From Brachyhypopomus gauderio (lineage: Eukaryota; Chordata; Actinopteri; Gymnotiformes; Hypopomidae): a DNA stretch of 64,000 nucleotides. The translations under genes were made by a program, and so were the position numbers. Below are positions 23,064 to 34,640 of the stretch, piece after piece. Where the stretch lies: NCBI RefSeq assembly GCF_052324685.1, contig NC_135218.1, positions 16,722,479 to 16,786,478 on the forward strand, written 5' to 3'. The notes under the pieces were generated by a model, which was not told the DNA's origin, did not search any database, and saw only the letters and a program-made list of their open reading frames with translations. Position 1 is the first letter of the stretch; each line of letters starts with the position of its first letter.

Positions 23064-24300
23064 AGCACTGAAGAAGTGAGTGTACTAACCATCGTCTCAG
23101 CTCCAGTCATAATGGAGTTTGCTACGTGTAGATCTGCTTTTGAAGCCACTGTGTTGAAACAGTGTGGTGGAAACACCTTCACAGCAGCACTGGGTAAAAT
23201 GGCCCTTCCTAAGAGACTTTGACAAGGCATCAGACAAGGCATGTTTACAGGAAGACACCATGACCGTTTACTGGAGTTCAAACACCATATTTTATTCACA
23301 GTAGTTCTGTGGGAGCTTCCAGGTTGCAAAGCTGTGTCGTTTTATAAAACACAAAATCGGTTCACCTGACTCGAATCATAACACTGACATGGATCAAATA
23401 ATAAACAGTTTTCAAATAAAGTCCTTTCACAAGATATTGATGCTTTGCTCCACATTTTGTATCCTGTGGTAACAGAGACTGCTATGACAGTGGGCTGGCT
23501 CTGTGGTCCAGTGATGAGGGTCCTATGACCTGCAGAACCTGGTATCTGACCTGTGCTCTTCACAGGAGGGATTGTCAGAATACTGTCTGAAAGAGGTTAA
23601 GTTTCTAATTCTAATTCTGTTTAGCCCCAAAGTACATGCTGTTTTACCTGGGTTTATTACCTGGGTTTATTTCTGCTCTAGTCCAGAATCCTGTTTCAAA
23701 TGACAGTACAACACGGTTCCATTCAGTTATGACACCAAACTTGAAGTCACGTAAATCAAACCGTTCACTTTTGGTTTATTAAAACGAGAGAAATGCAGAT
23801 TTTATCCAGGAATGTGGGCCGCACGTGGTACGCTCTGGAGTTCCACTGTCTTTTCTAAATATACATCAGTGATGATATACATCCGCCCCATTACACATGC
23901 TGAATATCTGTCTTCCTCCCTGGTTATTTGCACAAACATCCAGGGACTTTATTCAAGAGTGTGCACGTATTGTAATGCACACACTGAGTTATTACATATA
24001 GTTTTTGTTGTTCATAATTGCATAACTGGAGGAAAGTAAAGATATCAGTGTTTGTAATGTCAGGAATTCTTTTTGATAATAGAACTTCAGTTGGCCTCTG
24101 TATTGCAACACTATTAGTAACAATTGTTTTGTACTGTACATTGTACATCACTCTCAAAGATGATGAAAATCAGTATCCTTGGGTACAGTCACTCTTATCC
24201 AACACAGTTCATTTCTCCTTACACTTCTCCTTAGCTTATCTGCATTACAACCACACAGTTGAAGGAAGCAGTATGTGGCTTCCAGCTCCTCCACGTCTCC
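23064..24300. other. Intergenic between converging ttc4 and ttc22
   Basis: This holds the 3' UTRs of the two convergent genes. An AATAAA on the plus strand near 23415 could end ttc4. No further coding exon is visible on either strand. Confidence 0.5.
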
Positions 24301-27300
24301 TCACACAGAGAGAGACCTGCCCAGCGCAAGGTGTTTCCCTGGAGGCTGCAGGGTCTGCAGGAGCCTCCTCACCATCCCCAGCCTGCCCTTCTTCACCAGC
24401 TCCCTGGACAGCTCGGCCACCTCCTCGGTACGCTCCCGGCACAGCCTCCTTATCTCCGCCTGGACGGCGCCGGCGCCCAGCCTCTCCTCCGCCTGCCCCA
24501 CGCACTCCTCCAGCTGCTCCACGGAGCGGCCCGTGTCGGCCGAGCTCCTCAGGCAGCTGTCCAGCAGGGCCCGGAGAAGCAAGGGCAGGGCCGCCGTCTC
24601 CTGGCTCCCGGGACGCTCCAGCTGCAGGGCCCGTCTGAAGCAGTCGATGGCGTTCTGCTCCTCCCCTTTGAGCTGCAGGCAGCGGCCACGCAGGAGCTGG
24701 AGCTCCGGGAGGGCGGGGCCTAACGGGCACTGCAGGGCATGGGCCAGGCTGACCAGAGCCTGGTTGACCGCCATCTCATCCACCATGAGGCTCTCCTGCA
24801 GAGCGTCTACACCCATGTAGTAAAAAACCTGATGAGGAAGGTAGAAAACTATGAGGCAGCGTATGATGTAACCAGATGTAGAACATCTACACACGTCTGT
24901 CTTGCCTTGTTCTTCTCAAAAACTGCCGTGCTCTTAAACATGGAGGCAGGCTAGTGTCTGTGGAATTGTGGGAAAAGGAATTGTGTGAATCAGCATTCGT
25001 GCCTCACCTGACCCATCTCCAGGTGTGTCCTTAGACAAGGCCGAACACTCAGAACTTGCTCGAGGTCAGCACGGGCCTCTCTCAGGTCTTGCCGGTCTGG
25101 ACTCCCATCCAAGCCTTGCTTTGCCCTGTCCAAGGCCTTCACATAACCTGTGACCTTAAGCTGGGAGGGTTTGTACAACATCAGTCTCCATATGAAAGAC
25201 TAGCACATTTATTACATACTTGAAATTTACAGAATAAAACATAATGGCAAATTAGGCAAATAAAAGTTACTGGTCCAGTATAATCTTTTTTGCCTTGTAC
25301 TCAAGAACACTGGATTTTATAATAAACCATTGAGGTGCAGTATGACAGATTTAATTAATCGACTGTATATTAGATGAATATACATGTACTATACATCAGT
25401 ATAATAATGGGAGTGATGGTTAATTAATCAGTTAAGAAAACTCCACATTTTGGCCCTGTAAACTTCAGTGTTATTTTAGTTCAATTTATTTAATTGCAAG
25501 TTGAAACATCTCTCGTTTTCAGGCTCTTGGTTGGATCTAAAGTGCCATCAGCAGTATGCTCATTGAGATCTGGTCCTGCTGCTAGTTCTACATGCTCATG
25601 ATCATTGAGATCTGGTTAATTAATCTGATTAATTATAGTCCTCTGAAATGGGGAGGAAAAAAGGATAATCTGATACATATAAAGACGCTCTGGATAAAGT
25701 TGCTCACCCATATCTCTTGGACTGGCAGGGGTGTGAGGTTTAGACTTACTTTAGCCCAGGGTATGAGGTTTAGACTTACTTTAGCTCAGGATGTGAGGAT
25801 TAGATTTACTTTAGCCTGGGGTTTGAGGATTAGACTTACTTTAGCCCGGATGCAGTAGGCTTGCCAGTTAAGTTCTGGATCAGGCAGGGTGGTCAGGGCC
25901 ATATTGCATATACCCGTAGCCATCTCATGTTTCCCCGACCGAAAAAATACATTGGCCAGCTGATTCAGTGTAAAGGCGTCATCGGTGGCAAGTTTAATGC
26001 CCTGTAAAAACAACCAGGGACACACAGTTTGAATTGCTTAAAGTCAACAGCAGCTCCTTTTTTCCATGCACAAGCCATTTTGGATGTTAACATGAAAGAG
26101 GGAAAGTACTCTAAGACACTTGAGGACATGTTTGTCCAAGGCAAACCCTGTTTGGATGGAATTTATGGTTAAGGAATAACTGGTGGGGAGCTAAAGGCAC
26201 TATTAGCCTCTTAACACATCTCATAGTTATATCCTGGCTTCTAGTAGAGTTTTAAACAGTTAATACAGACATTTGTATTGATGTACGATGACTGCAACTA
26301 AATGAAGGAAGTTGCATTGGAAAACATTGTGTATTTACATCACAATTGCACATTGTTTTATGTAATGACAGGGAGTATATACTCCATCAAAAGTACAATA
26401 AAGTCTAGACACAAACGTTGAACCAGCTATTTAGCAAGAGTTCATACACCGTGCAGCATTATCATCTGATATGTAAATGAGTATACAGTACCGATCCATA
26501 ACATGACAGCGGGTCAGAGCCAGAAAGGCCACAGTCGTGAACTGACATCGGTACAGTAGGGAATTCCTCTGTCCTCTCCAGCATGAGGCCAATATAACAC
26601 CAAGAAAGAGCTAGCAACACAGGCAGGTTTGTCAGCACAGTGACAGGCTTTTGGGATCATTTATAAGCCCTGAAAGAGGGCAGAGATAGAGCCGATGCAA
26701 TATTGACATTTAAAACCGGACACACGAGCACTAGTTTAACTGTGTGTTAGTCTCCTGTATTTAATCGTAATTAAACCAGACTATTCAATAACATTCCATA
26801 AAATATAACCACAAGATATCAATGTACATATAAACTGTATAAGATCAACTGTAAAACTACATAGATCAAAGTAAACGCTAGTTCATTAATGTGATGTCCC
26901 ACAGTGACCCAGAGTGCTACCTTTGAGGTGTGTCCTGTCAGAATTCAGAGTCTCTGTTAGCAATTTGAGAGCTTGGTTGAAGTAGGTGAGTCTGGCAGTG
27001 TCCATATCCATAGAATCGTTGACAATGTCAGTTAGTCTATAAAAGCAAATAGATTTTGTGATTAAGTATTTATTTATTGTTTGGAAGGTGCTTAAACAGC
27101 TGCTTGCAGAAGTTTTGTCTTATATAAACAAAGTAGCCAAAGTACAATTTAACCAAAGTCAAAGTATAGTGAACTCTTGGTTACACATTCACATTATGAA
27201 TGGGAATTATACAACCTTATATAAATTGTTGCCATTTTGAAATACCAGCTCAACTTTTCTTCTGTAGGTACCTACAATAATTAGCAACAGAAAATGTACA

Positions 27301-27936
27301 GTATTTAGCATTAGTGTTTTACTCCAGAGATTCAAAATGGCTTATTCTTTTATCAGAATGAGAAAGTCTCACCAGGTCACCGCCAAGACAGAGTGCACGT
27401 TTATAGAGTGTCAGTGCTGCGATCAGTCTCTCCTGGAGCTCCTCGTCTTGCTCGATCTCCACATCATGGGGATAGGCGAAAGCCTGCTCCGCCAGGCACT
27501 GAGCGGTCCTGAGCCTGCAGTCCGCCTGGCCCTCATCCGTCTCTGGATTGACGAGCGAGGCCACCCGCTCCAGACACTCCCCTTGCTCCCGTTCGCGGCC
27601 GAGCCGCTCGTACACGTGGGCCAGGTCGGCCCAGGCGTTGAGGTTCCAGGGCGCCTCCTGGCAGACGCCGCGGAAGGCCTCTTCGGCCGCCTCCAGCTCG
27701 TCCAGGTGGTAGGCCAGGAAGCCCAGCATGTTGCGTACGGCGTACTGCAGCCCCCCGGCCTCGGCCTCCAGCTCGGCCCGCAAGCTTTCCCGCTTAAGCT
27801 GGGTGTCACGGCGGCGGAGAGTGACCGGCCCGTCCACTTCACCGTTCAGATGGAGCGGCAGGTGAAAGTGGCCAGGGATGTATGTCAATCCTTCAATGAG
27901 AGACTCAATGTCCTCCTCTTTGCTGGTGTCCTCCAT
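24301..27936 (-). CDS. ttc22: Tetratricopeptide repeat protein 22
   Basis: TTC22 is a TPR protein of poorly known function. Seven exons were resolved on the minus strand: 27381-27936, 27216-27261, 26921-27036, 26492-26610, 25840-26001, 25008-25154 and 24301-24828. They total 1674 nt, an exact multiple of three: 557 residues, against about 569 in human as I recall. The start MEDTSKEEDIESLIEGLTY is preferred over an in-frame ATG 33 nt upstream because the conserved acidic start follows it. Recognisable stretches are NLNAWADLAHVYERLGRE, WYFKMATIYIR (46-nt exon), VPMSVHDCGLSGSDPL, NQLANVFFRSGKHEMA, DPELNWQAYCIRAK, and ALPELQLLRGRC near the C-terminus. The first splice donor is taken at GGCG|GTGACC; a stronger-looking GTGAGA 6 nt downstream would create a stop in the next exon. 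The last exon is GC-rich. Confidence 0.92.
25731..25850 (-). repeat. 30-bp x4 tandem array carrying copies of the ttc22 splice donor
   Basis: Four 30-bp units (25731-25760, 25761-25790, 25791-25820, 25821-25850) run head to tail. In ttc22 sense each holds GCTAAAGTAAGT (GTAAAT in one). The unit nearest the exon contains the true exon end, GGGCTAAA|GTAAGT, with the border at 25840/25839. Exon sequence is therefore part of the repeat unit. Confidence 0.93.
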
Positions 27937-28783
27937 GGTCGTCAGTCTCTCTCTCGTACAGACACGCACACTGTCACTAGGACAGGGACAGAAATGTTGT
28001 CGTGTTTTAAGCAGGACAGGTAATACAGGTTTGAGGTGGAGGAGGAAAAGTAGGCAGGGAAGGAATGAAGAATGATTGAAGAATGACGTGGCTTGACAAG
28101 TGCTTTCTTGTTTACTGTGCAGGTCACTGCTAGCTGGTTATTGATTGGAGGATTTGGAAATGGTTTGGGGCAGTTGGGTGTGTCTGGCGAAAAGGTGTGG
28201 GAACCGTTTGCTCACATTTGATGACACACAGTCAGTGGGTTTTTTTAATTAGGGTTCACACACGTTTAGTCTTCTGTTAAGAATAGATTTAGAAGACATA
28301 CATTGGGCAGTGCACTCACCTACACCGTATGTTTTTTAAATGTTGTTTTTCACTCATGCTGCTCCAATCCTCATACCTGCCCCACCCCCACACCTGGCAC
28401 AGGAAGGTAAAGATGAACAGGGGTCCAAACCCCAGCAGGCTACACCCGTGTTTCTCTGACTAGGAAGAAACCCTCTGAGCAGGACCCAAATATTGATAAG
28501 GGGGAACAAGGGAGGGTAGTAAAGAAGGAGGAAAAAAAACTGAGGGTAACCTCAACTAAGCTGGGTGAACAGGCATTCACACCTGGGACACGACACATGG
28601 CACAAACAACTGTGCTACCACTGTGCTACAAGAGAATAAGAGCAATGCTGGGGAGAAAACTGAAAGCTCAAACATGAGGAGTGTGCTCTGCAGAAAGCAC
28701 ATGGCTCACCCAACTAAACAGGATGTGTCATCTAGCCCCGCCCCCACCTGTTAAGTCTGTTTTGTTTATATATCCAGCCCTGA
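27937..28783. other. Upstream region of ttc22
   Basis: Only non-coding sequence is seen. The ttc22 promoter should be at the left end; no clear TATA box or strong factor site was recognised. Confidence 0.4.
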
Positions 28784-29010
28784 TGGAGTCCAACCTCAAC
28801 TGGAAAACATTCTGACTTAGTGCTGGCCATCCAAACCAAGCTCCTGCTCCATTTTTACAGGGACTGGATAGCCCATAGCAGTTCCCTATATACCCAGAGT
28901 GTCCATCAGAGGGATTCCTGGGAGACGGAGTCGAATGCCTTCTCCAAGTTCACAATGCACATATGGACTGGTTGAGCAAACTTCCATGCACCCTCTAGAA
29001 CCCTCACAGA
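28784..29010 (-). pseudogene. Decayed LINE reverse-transcriptase fragment
   Basis: On the minus strand the translation reads roughly GAWKFAQPVHMCIVNLEKAF then DSVSQESL. After an in-frame stop it continues with LLWAIQSL, SRSLVWMAS and FPVEVGLHQG. This corresponds to the reverse-transcriptase core of LINEs common in fish (VDLEKAFDRV ... LRAIRSLY ... VGLRQG). In-frame stops and loss of both ends show a dead, 5'- and 3'-truncated copy. Confidence 0.75.
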
Positions 29011-29281
29011 AATTTGTTGAAAATATGAATTTTCATGAATGAATAGTTGACATTTTTAAATATTTCATTAATTGATTTATATTGAATTAAGGTCCTTACA
29101 TTTTAAAAGAACATCTGTCCTGATTAAAAGTGTGCATGTGTCATTTACTGCAATTGCACAACATTTATGTAACTATGCACCCATGTGCCAGAAAATTCTG
29201 CTCAGATCCGAGTCAAAACTGAAAATGCTTGTCAATTCAGCTATACAGACGTACACAACAGAAGACAATGTTCCTCTAGCA

Positions 29282-29535
29282 CAGGGGTGCCCACAAGTTT
29301 TCAGCTTGCGAGTTACTTAAGATGACCAAGTCAGAAAGATCTACCTATTACTTTTTTAGTGGCGTGTGTCAATCGTTGACGGGGGGGTCAAACCCTAGAC
29401 GTCAGATTGGCTACCATGTATGTCAATATACAACCGTCAGTGCAGATGTATGATAGCCTGTCATTCATCCACTACTTTTTAATGTCATGCAATCTACCTA
29501 CACTTCCTTCTCGATCCATGTAATTGGCACCCCCA
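29282..29535. mobile_element. hAT-type MITE (254 bp)
   Basis: The element begins CAGGGGTGCCCAC and ends with an imperfect inverted copy, TTGGCACCCCCA. It is bordered on both sides by a perfect 8-bp duplication, CTCTAGCA (29274-29281 and 29536-29543). There is no coding capacity. It lies about 200 bp downstream of the caspase gene end. Confidence 0.85.
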
Positions 29536-29724
29536 CTCTAGCACCATGGTTCAGCACAGAAGGTAAGTGCGGATTTTATATTTATTGTTGGTATCTGGGG
29601 TAAATATATACATATGCATGATAATGTAAATCACAGTAATACGAGATTAAAACAATCTTAACAGTCTCATTAATGTAGAACAAAATAGGTCATGGTGACT
29701 GTTGGAGGTGTTTAAAGACGGCTG

Positions 29725-30802
29725 TCATTTTCTGAAAATTAGCTTCTTTCTCAGGGTGAAAGAGGAAATTGGAGTTGCCTTTGCATCATACAACATTCGA
29801 GTCTTTTTGTCCATCACCATTCCTTCGCTCCTACTGACCTCGTCATTTACTCTGGTCAGGACTGTAAGGATGTCATCACCCCTAGGAGAACATGAGTGAC
29901 ATGCATTATGAGTCTGAAACAAATGTACTCTGAAAACAGACAGAACATGGACAAACTCACCATTTACTTCCTTCTTTTAAATGTCTACAGAGTGACTGAA
30001 TGAACCATGAGCCTTCTTCAGGAGATCGAAATGCTTTATAGCCGTCTACTGTGGACATGGCGAACAGGAAGTCAGAGTCTTTAGGGATGGAATAAGACTC
30101 TGTGTCAGAAGTGAGATCGTCATTTTCGAGCAGACATTTTTTCTGTGTTTTTGGTCCTCTGCATGCCTGGATAAAGAAAACCTTGGGCTTGCCAAGTAGA
30201 GAGGGACAATTTTCCCCATTAAATGGAGAGAAGATGTCCTCTGTAGGACACAGATACCCATCACATCCTAAAACACCTTCACTTATTCCATGACTAAGCA
30301 CACAGCAGACCCAGCAGTGTCCATGATGTTGTTGCTTGCTGTATTCCAGCATGAGTTCCTTCATGCGCTGTGCGCTCAGGTCATTATGCATCTCTACTTT
30401 AAAATCCAAGATCCCAAACACTTCCTCTAGGGCAACTGAAAGAGAAAAAACAGATTTGGGCTATTGTGAGAAAGCAGATTATAGATCCATTAGTGTTTCT
30501 GGTCAATAACCCTGTTGCCCATATTGGACATCACCTGAAGTTCTGTACATGCAATATTTATCACTAATGCAAATATATTATGCCAATATTGATGCAAATG
30601 AGCATAGTCATTCCAGATTCATCGTATACACAACATGTAGGAAGATGCGCATCAATGTAAAATGGGTTTCAAAAATGAGAATATAGAAGTTCAGACCAGC
30701 ATCCTTTCTGGAACCTGGTCGGTTGTTTCTAGGATTTGCAAAGTGTTCATTATTGATGATCACACACAAACCACGTGGTTCACTACTCATTGCGTATTCC
30801 TC
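29725..30802 (-). CDS. Caspase-8-like protease, catalytic-domain exons (5' end not found)
   Basis: This encodes a cysteine-aspartate protease of the caspase-8/10 group. Three exons join in phase: 30697-30802, 29961-30435 and 29725-29881. The first opens the large subunit with [20 protein letters not shown]. The second carries the catalytic histidine (CVLSHG), the catalytic cysteine in QACRG, an acidic inter-subunit stretch ([11 protein letters not shown]) and the small-subunit motif [15 protein letters not shown]. The third runs [15 protein letters not shown] to the C-terminus FTLRKKLIF before the stop; this ending is characteristic of caspase-8, not of caspase-1 or -3. Both catalytic residues are intact. 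No intact prodomain was found in the window. A decayed CARD exon lies 3.6 kb upstream in the same direction. A fish caspase-8 paralogue with a CARD in place of death-effector domains is one possibility. Alternatively this is a truncated or dying copy. Confidence 0.82.
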
Positions 30803-31020
30803 CTATAGGGGGAAAAAAAACCATAGGCTACATCAACATGTTTGCAGTGTTGGACTATTTGTGTTGGGAGACCTGCTCTGGTCCTGGAGACCAGCACAGA
30901 AACAACCAACACGTAGCGACATACTCAATACAGAACAGACAACCCGTAATACGACACGGAAGCGCTAAACACGAACAGGACTGTAAGAAACCCAACGTAC
31001 AACAAGCGACAATGAACAGC
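30803..31020. other. Sequence upstream of the caspase catalytic exons
   Basis: The first bases are the acceptor region (CCCCCTATAG in caspase sense). The rest resembles repeat-derived DNA continuing into the duplicated segment to the right. Confidence 0.4.
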
Positions 31021-31624
31021 AACTTACAAGACCAAACTTAGGATATAAATAGACCATACTAACACATGAAACACATGAACGCTAACGAGGGAGCAGGTTA
31101 CAAATCATGAGGCGGGACAGAAAGGCACATGGCTAACAAAACATGCATGATTGACAGGTGGAGGAGGGGCTAATCGTGACAGTAAACCAACAGGACAAAC
31201 ACAACGGGGAAACGAGACTCCAGAGTCTAGCAAAGAAACACAATAACTAACGAGTCTAACATGAATGAGGACAGGAAAACGGGACCAACATGGGGAATAA
31301 AGTTTAATAGCGAACACCCACGATACGACAGCAGAAGGAATATATACACAACCTGAACGAACGACTAGGGAGAACGTAAAAACGACTAGGTATTTAAACT
31401 GAAAACATGAACATATACGGGAGCAGGGACCTCAAAAGAGGGGATAACATACCATAAGGAGACCAGGGACAACTTACCAACAACGACCGACCAAACTTGG
31501 GATATAAATAGACCATAGGCTACTAAACGTGAAACACTTGAAACGCTAACGAGGGGGAGGTTTACAAATCACGAGACAACAAAACATGCATGATTGACAG
31601 GTGGAGGGGCTAATCGTGACAGTA
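31021..31624. repeat. LTR-like repeat with two direct copies of ~155 bp
   Basis: Segments 31021-31183 and 31471-31624 share long blocks in the same order. Examples are GGATATAAATAGACCATA, CATGCATGATTGACAGGTGG and GGGGCTAATCGTGACAGTA. Read in reverse the copies begin TGTCACGATTAGCCCC, like the TGTCACG start of many fish LTRs, and a TATAAATA lies inside. Probably these are remnants of a Gypsy-like LTR element in minus orientation. Exact ends and target duplications were not determined. Confidence 0.6.
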
Positions 31625-32269
31625 GAGCATTATGTACATTCTTAAGATGAATGAATGCTCAATTTATATATTTTTATATCGCCCGATAAGAGTATCACAT
31701 TATTGAACGCTGTTAACGCCAATAACGGCCCACCACACACACACGCACACACACGCACACAAACGTGTGTATATATATATCACACACGGGCAAGAATTGC
31801 ACACAGCATACTCTCAACCAGTGGTCACAGCCCCCTGGGGGACTGAATCAGGTGTAGGAAAAGGAGAGAGGACAGACCCAGGACAGAGTACCATCCACCT
31901 GCAGACATTCAGGAAACACACTCCGAGAGAATTTATTTGGAGAAAAGCCACATTTAACTAATCTCCATGCATTTTAACTGTGGGAGGAACATTTTCCTTA
32001 GCAGCCCTGGGATACAGACATTGGGAGGTAATTCTATCAGCATTGGCTAAGATCATTTAAATGAGTTGACAGCCTCCTTCTTAGTTGTTTTAGGTCTCTG
32101 TGTATAATGTATTGTCTCTAACAAGGTCAGAATGTTGCAGAGTTTAACTTTATCTTGTAGGTGTCTGGTGCTGTGAGCTGAGGACATCTGATTTGAATAA
32201 TATTTAAAAAACAGTCAAAATCTTCCAATGGGATATAACGACATTGTTATGGTGAGCCGGTCCCAGCGT

Positions 32270-32500
32270 GAAAGTCCCACTCCCCCACACCGTCACTCCT
32301 ACTTCCTCACACACACACCCTCTGTCACTTCCACTCCCTCACACACACACGCCCTGTCATTTCCACTCCCTCAAACACACACCCTCCATCACTCCCACTC
32401 AATCACACACACACCCTCCGTCACTCCCACTCTTTCACACACACACCCTCCGTCACTCCCCACTCCCTCAAACACACACCCTCCGTCACTCACACTCACA
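32270..32500. repeat. Minisatellite, ~30-bp CACAC/CTCC units
   Basis: About seven imperfect units of the type CACTCCCTCACACACACACC / CTCCGTCACTCC repeat head to tail. No coding sense is apparent. Confidence 0.8.
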
Positions 32501-33015
32501 ATCGTGGACTCTCATCATAGGATCACTTCTGCGAGTGAGAGAGACACTCTGGTGCTGCTTCACTTTATTCAAAGCGCATTGCGCCTGTCACTCTGCTTCA
32601 TATTAAGAGTTTGCGTGTCTTATTGTATCTGTCTTATCTATTTGGAGATTCTTAACACTGCATGTCAAGTAAGGTGGGCAATTACATTATAATTCCTGAA
32701 CATGCATAAAAATATGAGTTCTTTGTATGTGTGTTGAACATTTTCTGTAGGTTATTGTACGGGGAGCATCACCTGTGCGACCTCCCCTGGAGAGTGTATC
32801 AGTTGTACACCAATACTGATCTACAATTAACTGGGACCTGTTATTCTCTTCAAGTGATAGTGGAGTCTGCCTTCTTTATTGTATTATGTATTAATTACTT
32901 TGTTGCTGGTTTGTTTATGGATAATTTAGTGGTGCTAACTATGATGTGGAATTTGGGAACCATAAATATGTGAAGTGAGAATTATGTATTGCTGTAAACT
33001 TAACTGCTTTATATG

Positions 33016-33311
33016 TGTCACGGTACGGCGGGCCCCCTACTGGTCGCCCCCGTGTACAGCGGCAGCTGTCCTGTCAATTGTTGCGTTATGTTCGTCCCTC
33101 AGGTGGGCGGAGCCCGTGATCCGTCTCACCTGAGGGTAGTTTGTTTGCCTATATCGGTCTTGTCTTTGTACCAGTTGACCGCTAGTTATTATATCCTTTA
33201 TTTGGATCAGTTCACGGGTTTTGGTTTGCGCACTTTCTCAATTAAACTATCCCTTTCCCTGAGACTTGGAGTGATCGCTTCCATTTTATTTCGCTCAACC
33301 TGCCCGTCACA
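33016..33311. mobile_element. Solo LTR, Gypsy-like (296 bp)
   Basis: The segment begins TGTCACGGTACGG and ends CTGCCCGTCACA, the TG...CA ends of an LTR. It is flanked by the same 5-bp word, ATATG, at 33011-33015 and 33312-33316, a typical LTR target-site duplication. No internal gag or pol sequence is next to it, so it is a solo LTR left by recombination. Confidence 0.88.
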
Positions 33312-33927
33312 ATATGGCATCAGGTTGAACAGAAAGACATTGAGAGTCTTATTCCAGAGTAGGGTGTTCTTATCTGTTATGTAAATGTATGAGTGAAACA
33401 TATATTTAGTATTCTTCATTACCTTGGTGATCAGTTCATCTAAGAAAACAGTTATAAAAAAATTCAGAAAATACATATATACATTATGCTATATTAAAAG
33501 ATTTCCGGATGAGTTACTGCAATAAACTTCAGCAAGATACGCAGAAATATTAAAAATTGTAATCAAGACCACAAACTTCACAGAGAAACAGAACGATTCT
33601 GTCAGAGGTTGTTCTTATGTATAACAACCAAGAACTTTTAGATCTTCATGGAATGAATGTTATGATTTTAACATCGACCTTTTTTGAATAATTTGGCTAC
33701 TCTCTCCTCCTCCAACAATTTCAGAAGCACTTTGCATGCACAGATAAGATGTATATGATACATTTAATATCTTGAAATTCCCAAGTAATTTCTGCCCATT
33801 GTGGGAGAGGGTTATTGTGCCATTTCTGATAAGCATGTATGTGGTCTGTCAGTTCAGTTTTAGACAGCAGCACATTTGTGTGTTTCTGCACCTGTCTGGG
33901 TGACATTTCAGTGCTTGTGTGTTGGAT

Positions 33928-33929
<2 letters not shown>

Positions 33930-33985
<56 letters not shown>
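33930..33985. repeat. (GT)n microsatellite
   Basis: About 28 GT units on the plus strand. Confidence 0.95.
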
Positions 33986-33986
<1 letters not shown>

Positions 33987-34206
33987 CGATCAGTGTGTGC
34001 ATGTTGCATCTGTGTGTGTGTTGATGGGATGTAAAAGAAGAGTGGTGATTGTAAATTGTCCTTGACGTATGATGAATAATCTACATAAGTATAACTAATA
34101 AAAATACACAAGCAAACACAGAGTGCTGCAGCTGAGATTCCTTCTTGGCCATTGATTACTCAGATATTAAGGCATGAGAATTTACAGTATTAATTATTTT
34201 TACAGT

Positions 34207-34228
34207 GCACACACACACACACACACAT

Positions 34229-34307
<79 letters not shown>
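34207..34307. repeat. Compound (CA)n(TA)n microsatellite
   Basis: About 20 CA units with one TA break are followed by about 30 TA units. The tract lies just beyond the splice donor of the CARD pseudo-exon. Confidence 0.95.
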
Positions 34308-34310
<3 letters not shown>

Positions 34311-34363
34311 CATACATAAGACATTCTTTACATTTAGACCATTGTTTGCCCATTGTACCTTAC

Positions 34364-34640
34364 CTCCAGGTGGTACAGTTTGTGTAGTTCCACTTTAGCG
34401 AAACATTTTTGTTGCGTTTTTGTAGTTTTTCTATCAGGCAGCTGGCTGTAGGGCCTTTCATTGTAACGATATCAATCAAACAATGTGCTCAATCAGCTTA
34501 TTGTGGATTCTCCTGTAGGATTGATTCCACTTCTTCACCATCTAACATGTTCTCATCTTTCAGATCATCCAGCAGTTATTTGATCACAGTCTCTGACAAA
34601 CTCTCCTTTATCTGAGTTCTCCTTTAACATTTAAGCTATT
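34364..34640 (-). pseudogene. Decayed CARD-domain exon
   Basis: On the minus strand the translation reads SLSETVIK-stop-LLDDLKDENMLDGEEVESIL, then QENPQ-stop-AD-stop-AHCLIDIVTMKGPTA and SCLIEKLQKRN. This follows a caspase-recruitment domain from helix 1 to helix 6, of the kind found in fish ASC/NLR/caspase proteins (VIKQLLDDL, KADRAR-LIDMV-RKG). Three in-frame stops replace usual Q, K and R codons; at least two fit C-to-T changes. A shift of frame appears near the start (GEFVR is in another frame) and another near the end (VELHKLYHLE). A perfect splice donor, CTGGAG|GTAAGG, remains at the border 34364/34363. The direction is that of the caspase-8-like exons, suggesting a lost prodomain exon of that gene. 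Confidence 0.75.

Noticed and set aside
24018-24820. Long plus-strand frames (150-206 codons) rich in Pro/Ser/Ala
   Set aside because: They are antisense shadows of the GC-rich last exon of ttc22, whose sense frame is conserved and spliced.
29725-30802. Inflammatory (caspase-1-like) or executioner (caspase-3-like) caspase
   Set aside because: The [10 protein letters not shown] opening, the SWFIQSLC motif and the FTLRKKLIF ending agree with the caspase-8/10 group.
33013-33384. 123-codon plus-strand frame
   Set aside because: It reads through the solo LTR and ends in unique sequence; it is not a known protein.
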